From positions 67,724-131,723 of the forward strand of contig JAFECE010000010.1 in assembly GCA_018242295.1 (NCBI GenBank): a stretch of 64,000 nucleotides of DNA. The letters are read 5' to 3'. Shown here piece after piece: positions 60,205-64,000 of this stretch. The notes under the pieces are model-generated. The model saw only the letters and a list, made by a program, of their open reading frames with translations, was not told the DNA's origin and ran no database searches. The translations under genes and the position numbers were made by a program. Each line of letters starts with the position of its first letter. Position 1 is the stretch's first letter. Source of the stretch: Pseudomonadota bacterium (GTDB lineage: Bacteria > Pseudomonadota > Alphaproteobacteria > Rhizobiales > Hyphomicrobiaceae).

Positions 60205-63200
60205 TCACGTGATTGTATCGGCAGCCTTGTTCGATTGGATTTCAAATATTTTGCCGAGCCATCGGCCGGCCCAGGCCTCGAAGTCGTCCATAACCGTGTA
60301 GACGGCGGGGACGTAGACAAGGCTCAACGCCGTTGAACTAATCAAGCCGCCAATCACAGCGATGGCCATTGGTGCGCGACTTTCGGCATCGGCGCCTATC
60401 CCCAACGCGATCGGCAGCATGCCGGCACCCATTGCGAACGTCGTCATGACGATGGGACGCGCCCGTTTTCTTGCCGCGTCGATCAGCGCCTCAGCGCGCG
60501 TCAGACCGCGGTCCCGGCGTGCCACGATCGCATACTCAACGAGGAGGATCGAATTCTTGGCGGCAATACCCATCAGCATCAGAAGACCGATCAGTGCCGG
60601 CATCGACAGCGCCGTCCGCGTCATAACCAGAAGACCGAGCGCACCGCCGAGCGACAGCGGCAGCGCGGTTAAAATGGTGATCGGCTGCAGGAATCCGTTG
60701 AACAGCAGCGCCAGAACGAACGTCAGCAGCACGATGCCGGAGCCGATAGCCAGCGCAAAACCGCTGAATAATTCCTGCATGCGCTCAGCGTCGCCGGCCG
60801 GACGGCGGATGACAGTCGACGGCAAGTGCCTGATGGCATCCAGATTGGAAACAAGTTGCTCGGCCTGCCCAATGGTTGTGCCGACCAGCTCAGCTTCGAC
60901 GGTCTCGCTGCGCCGCCGGTCCACGCGGTCGAGCTGATTTGGGCCTGAGCCGAAATTGATGTCGGCAACCGAGGAGAGTGGCAGCGTGCCGCCTGTCGCT
61001 GGAACTTGCAGGCTGGTGATCCGCGACAGATCCGAACGTGCCTCGTCATTGAGCATGACACGGATCGAGATCTGGCGATCCTTCAGGTTAAACTTCGGCA
61101 GATTTTGATCCGCATCGCCGAGCGTTGCGATGTTAGCGGTCTGCGCCAGCGTTGCGGTTGACACGCCGAGGGCCGCCGCCTTGTCGGGCTTCGGTGTGAT
61201 CTGCAGCTCGGGTCGCGCCAGACTTGCCGTCGAGCCCGCGTTTTGGAAGCCGCTTGTCGCCTGCATCTCGCGCGTCAGACGGCCGACGGTTTCCGACAGC
61301 GCCTCGGGATCGTCGCTCATCAGCGTGATCTGCACCTTGGAGCCGGAAGGACCGTCGGCACCGAAGCGCACGCGCGCTCCGGGAATTTGCGCGAGCTGCG
61401 GCCCAAGCTCTGCTTCGAGCTGCTGCTGCGAAAGCTTGCGCTCGCTGCGCGGCACGAGATTGGCTGTAATCGTCGCCTTGCGTACCTCGCCGGCAATGTT
61501 CGAGCCCGCGGGACCTGAGGCCGTCGTCTGTGTTCCGAGCGCCGCGTAGACGCTGGCGACCTCGGGCCGCGCCTTGAGCAGCGCTGTGGCCGCTTGCGTC
61601 GCCGCGTCCGCTTCCGCCAGTGTCGCGCCGGGCGCCAGCTCGATCGCGAGGATCGACCGGCCGCGATCGGTGGCGGGCATGAAGTCCGTCGGCAGGAAGC
61701 GCAGCAGGAAGAGTGAGCCGACAAAGAACGCAATGCCGGCAAAGATCGTGATCCACCGGTGCGTCAGCGTCCATCCGAGCACGGGGATGTAGCGCGAAAC
61801 CCATGCCGCCTCGTCCGGTTCTTGGCCGTGGGGCTTCATCAGGTACGCGCCCATCAGCGGCGTCAGCATGCGCGCGACGACGAGCGAGAAGAACACCGAG
61901 GTGCAGACCGCGATCGCGAACGCCTTGAAGATCTGGCCTGGAATACCCGGCATGAAGCCCACGGGCATGAAGACGGAGATGATCGAGAACGTCGTGGCGA
62001 CGACGGCAAGGCCGATCTCGTCGGCGGCTTCCATCGCCGCTTCATACGCGTTCTTTCCCGACTGCCGCATGTGCCGCACGATGTTCTCGATCTCGACGAT
62101 CGCATCGTCGACGAGGATGCCGACGACGAGCGCGATTCCGAGCAGAGAAATGTTATTCAGCGACTGGTTGAGCACGTAGAGCACGGCAAATGTCGGAATG
62201 AGCGACATTGGCAGCGCCACGCTCGAGATCAACGTTGCGCGCACGTCGCGCAGGAACATCCAGACGACGATGACTGCCAGCGCCGCGCCGAGCAACAACG
62301 CTTCGATGGCTGCGTCATAGCCTTCGAGCACCCACGCCGTGGAGGAGGTGACTTCGCGGATTTTGACTTGAGGGTGTTCGGCCGCAAAAGCCGCGACCCG
62401 CACCCTGACGCCCTCCGCGACCTTGACCTCACCCGTTCCAACCGAGCGGTAGACACTGAAGCCGATGGCCTCCTGGCCGTCGAAGCGCGCGCGTTGCCGC
62501 GGTTCCGCCCATGAGCTTTCGACGATGCCGATATCGGACAGCTTCACGCTGCGCCCGTCCGCGAGCGCTAGACGCATGTTGGCGAGGTCTTTCACGTCGC
62601 TGACGCTGCCGAGCGTCCGGATCGTCTGCTCCGCATCGCCGAGCGTCGTCCGGCCGCCGGGCTGATTGACGTTCGTGCTCTTCAGCTGCTCCGAGATTTC
62701 GGAAGCGGTGATGCCAAGCGCCAGCAGCCGATCGGGGTTGAGCCTGATGCGGATTTCGCGTTCGACGCCGCCCGCGCGCACGATCCTTGAAACGCCCGTC
62801 ACCGAAAGCACGGCCTTGGCGACGTCGTTGTCGATGAACCAGCTGAGATCGTCCGGCTGCATGCCCGGTGCATCGACGACGTAGGTGAGAATTGGCTGGC
62901 CGGTGTTGTCGACCCGGCGAACCGTCGGCTCCAATACATCCTGCGGCAGGCTCGAGCGGATAGAGGAGACGGCGTTGCGGACATCGTCCGTGGCGCGGTC
63001 GATGTCGGTGCCGATAGCAAACTCGACATTTGTGGATGAGGAGCCCTCGCTGATCGTCGAGCGGATGTGATCGACGTTGCCGAGCCCGGCAACGCTGTCC
63101 TCGATGAGCCGCGTGACCTGCGTTTCCATTTCGGTCGGTGCTGCACCCGACCATGACACACTGACCGTCACGGTCGGAACGTCTACGTCCGGCATATTGT

Positions 63201-63306
63201 TGATGCGGAGCTTCGTGAACGCAACCGTGCCCGCCAGCGCCAGCAGCAGGAACAGCACTATGGTCGGGACCGGATTCTTGATCGACCAGGCTGAAATCAT
63301 GTTCAT
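60205..63306 (-). CDS. RND efflux pump, HAE1-type multidrug transporter
   Basis: 1033 aa from ATG 63306, which overlaps the adaptor stop (ATGA). SIKNPVPTIVLFLLLALAG TM1, MPDVDVPTVTVSVSWSGAAP, and TM4 with GILVDDAIVEIENIVRHM, including the double Asp of AcrB-like drug/proton antiporters, GFMPGIPGQIFKAFA, and ALIGLLMLMGIAAKNSILLVEYA in the second half. Substrates are probably hydrophobic compounds. No outer-membrane factor in the visible part; it may use one of the OMFs elsewhere. Confidence 0.9.
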   Translation of the reverse strand: MNMISAWSIKNPVPTIVLFLLLALAGTVAFTKLRINNMPDVDVPTVTVSVSWSGAAPTEMETQVTRLIEDSVAGLGNVDHIRSTISEGSSSTNVEFAIGTDIDRATDDVRNAVSSIRSSLPQDVLEPTVRRVDNTGQPILTYVVDAPGMQPDDLSWFIDNDVAKAVLSVTGVSRIVRAGGVEREIRIRLNPDRLLALGITASEISEQLKSTNVNQPGGRTTLGDAEQTIRTLGSVSDVKDLANMRLALADGRSVKLSDIGIVESSWAEPRQRARFDGQEAIGFSVYRSVGTGEVKVAEGVRVRVAAFAAEHPQVKIREVTSSTAWVLEGYDAAIEALLLGAALAVIVVWMFLRDVRATLISSVALPMSLIPTFAVLYVLNQSLNNISLLGIALVVGILVDDAIVEIENIVRHMRQSGKNAYEAAMEAADEIGLAVVATTFSIISVFMPVGFMPGIPGQIFKAFAIAVCTSVFFSLVVARMLTPLMGAYLMKPHGQEPDEAAWVSRYIPVLGWTLTHRWITIFAGIAFFVGSLFLLRFLPTDFMPATDRGRSILAIELAPGATLAEADAATQAATALLKARPEVASVYAALGTQTTASGPAGSNIAGEVRKATITANLVPRSERKLSQQQLEAELGPQLAQIPGARVRFGADGPSGSKVQITLMSDDPEALSETVGRLTREMQATSGFQNAGSTASLARPELQITPKPDKAAALGVSTATLAQTANIATLGDADQNLPKFNLKDRQISIRVMLNDEARSDLSRITSLQVPATGGTLPLSSVADINFGSGPNQLDRVDRRRSETVEAELVGTTIGQAEQLVSNLDAIRHLPSTVIRRPAGDAERMQELFSGFALAIGSGIVLLTFVLALLFNGFLQPITILTALPLSLGGALGLLVMTRTALSMPALIGLLMLMGIAAKNSILLVEYAIVARRDRGLTRAEALIDAARKRARPIVMTTFAMGAGMLPIALGIGADAESRAPMAIAVIGGLISSTALSLVYVPAVYTVMDDFEAWAGRWLGKIFEIQSNKAADTIT

Positions 63307-64000
63307 GGCTGTGTGCTCTTTTGTGCAGCAGCGACCCGAACCTGCACGGTATCGCCGTCGTTCAGGAGGCCAGCTCCTTCGATGACGATGCGCGCGTCCT
63401 TGCCGACACCGGCCGTTATGGCCGCCATGTCGCTTGTCTTGATGCCGATCGAGACTTCGGTGAACTTTGCGATGCCGTCGTCCGACACTGTGAATACGCC
63501 GGCCTTCGACTGACGCCACACCAGCGCCTTGAGAGGTACGGAAAGCGCGATCTTAGCGATTTGCGCAATTTCCACTCTTGCGAACATGCCGGGTCGCAGA
63601 TCGGTATCGACCGCCAACGAAACATGCGCGGTGCCAAGTCGCGTCTTGGCATCGACGAGAGGTGAAACGAGACGGACCTCACCCATTTCCGCTTTGCCGT
63701 TGGGTCCGACGACCGTGACCCTCTGCCCGGCGCTGACGTCGAGGAGATCGGCCTCTGGTACGAGCGCATCGACCTCGATGCGGTGGTCCTGAATGATTCT
63801 GAACATTTCCGCGCCGGTCTGTACAACTTGACCCAGCGTCACGCTGCGCTGGGAGATGAGACCGGCGGCAGGAGCTTCGATCTGCGTCTGCTTTAGCCGC
63901 GCGCTGCTCTCTTCGAGCAAGGCATGCGCGGCTTCGACCTTCGCGGTTGTCGTCATCACGAGCGTCTGTCGCTGCTCGGCGGTTTGAGCGCTGATGACGC
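63303..64000 (-). CDS. RND efflux periplasmic adaptor, C-terminal part
   Basis: The frame is open beyond the window edge. Visible: end of a coiled hairpin, ARLKQTQIEAPAAGLISQRSVTLGQVVQTG (second lipoyl half), FRIIQDHRIEVDALVPEADL, GPNGKAEMGEVRLVSPLVDAKTRLG beta-barrel and GMFARVEI, then the C-terminal domain. The following pump starts within its stop. Standard adaptor to the HAE1 pump; N-terminus not visible. Confidence 0.88.
   Translation of the reverse strand, partial: VISAQTAEQRQTLVMTTTAKVEAAHALLEESSARLKQTQIEAPAAGLISQRSVTLGQVVQTGAEMFRIIQDHRIEVDALVPEADLLDVSAGQRVTVVGPNGKAEMGEVRLVSPLVDAKTRLGTAHVSLAVDTDLRPGMFARVEIAQIAKIALSVPLKALVWRQSKAGVFTVSDDGIAKFTEVSIGIKTSDMAAITAGVGKDARIVIEGAGLLNDGDTVQVRVAAAQKSTQP

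Noticed and set aside
61759-62514. Long plus-strand frame inside the HAE1 pump
   Set aside because: Low-complexity Arg/His/Asp-rich translation; the opposite strand carries a complete RND pump.
1-64000. CRISPR arrays, rRNA or tRNA genes, transposases, phage structural genes
   Set aside because: None seen on either strand; no regularly spaced repeats, no inverted-repeat-bounded insertion sequence.

Overview
The window reads as chromosomal DNA of a GC-rich Gram-negative bacterium, most probably an alphaproteobacterium of the order Hyphomicrobiales (Hyphomicrobium-like or a related methylotroph/heterotroph; inferred from gene content, not proven). Supporting signs are a polyhydroxyalkanoate granule-type protein, a DUF992-type secreted protein, a FixJ-type response regulator with a membrane-sensor kinase, a DUF3141-Pta-AckA-FabI operon, and many small signal-peptide proteins. 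No rRNA, tRNA, CRISPR array, transposase or phage structural gene was recognised. Coding density is moderate, with several gene remnants in the gaps.

Layout. 1-6.4 kb: small membrane proteins (DUF883 end and two partners), a PHA-system protein, a membrane protein paired with a ClpP-fold secreted protein, small unknown genes, and a Cys-rich four-helix copper-binding protein. 6.6-7.7 kb: a solitary haem aldoxime dehydratase. 8.4-16 kb: a CzcA/CusA-type RND pump with adaptor, and an outer-membrane factor on the opposite strand. 16.4-20.2 kb: a divergent response regulator/histidine kinase pair and an OprB-type porin. 20.7-26.1 kb: a compact sulfide/persulfide detoxification locus (TauE exporter, phosphatase-like/SQR fusion, two YeeE-type transport halves, persulfide-dioxygenase-like enzyme, then divergently a peroxiredoxin and an ArsR repressor). 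26.4-29.4 kb: a ketone-body/PHB catabolism module (patatin, 3-hydroxybutyrate dehydrogenase, acetoacetate decarboxylase). 29.8-33.6 kb: a partner-switching module (STAS protein, RsbW-like kinase, CHASE2-PP2C phosphatase, secreted FecR-domain protein). 33.9-37.1 kb: an alkylation-damage repair operon (Ada, an uncharacterised 2OG-Fe(II) oxygenase, a truncated DUF779 gene, Ogt, AlkB). 37.5-43.1 kb: the DUF3141-Pta-AckA-FabI operon. 43.1-46.6 kb: small or unknown genes and a long gene-poor stretch. 46.6-49.1 kb: a large porin and two tandem secreted Cys-containing paralogues. 49.1-57.7 kb: a MASE1-type kinase/FixJ-type regulator pair divergent from a complete RND efflux tripartite operon. 57.7-64 kb: a TPR protein, an outer-membrane beta-barrel protein, a decayed LuxR-type gene, and a third RND pump with its adaptor running off the window end.

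The common themes are envelope efflux (three RND systems in 64 kb), sulfur and alkylation stress defence, and acetyl-CoA/PHB overflow metabolism. The most unusual units are the sulfide locus with a rearranged domain fusion and an atypical repressor, the CHASE2/FecR partner-switching module, the repair operon with a novel oxygenase, the DUF3141 operon, and the orphan aldoxime dehydratase. All functional calls rest on motif and family recognition by eye; no database search was run.
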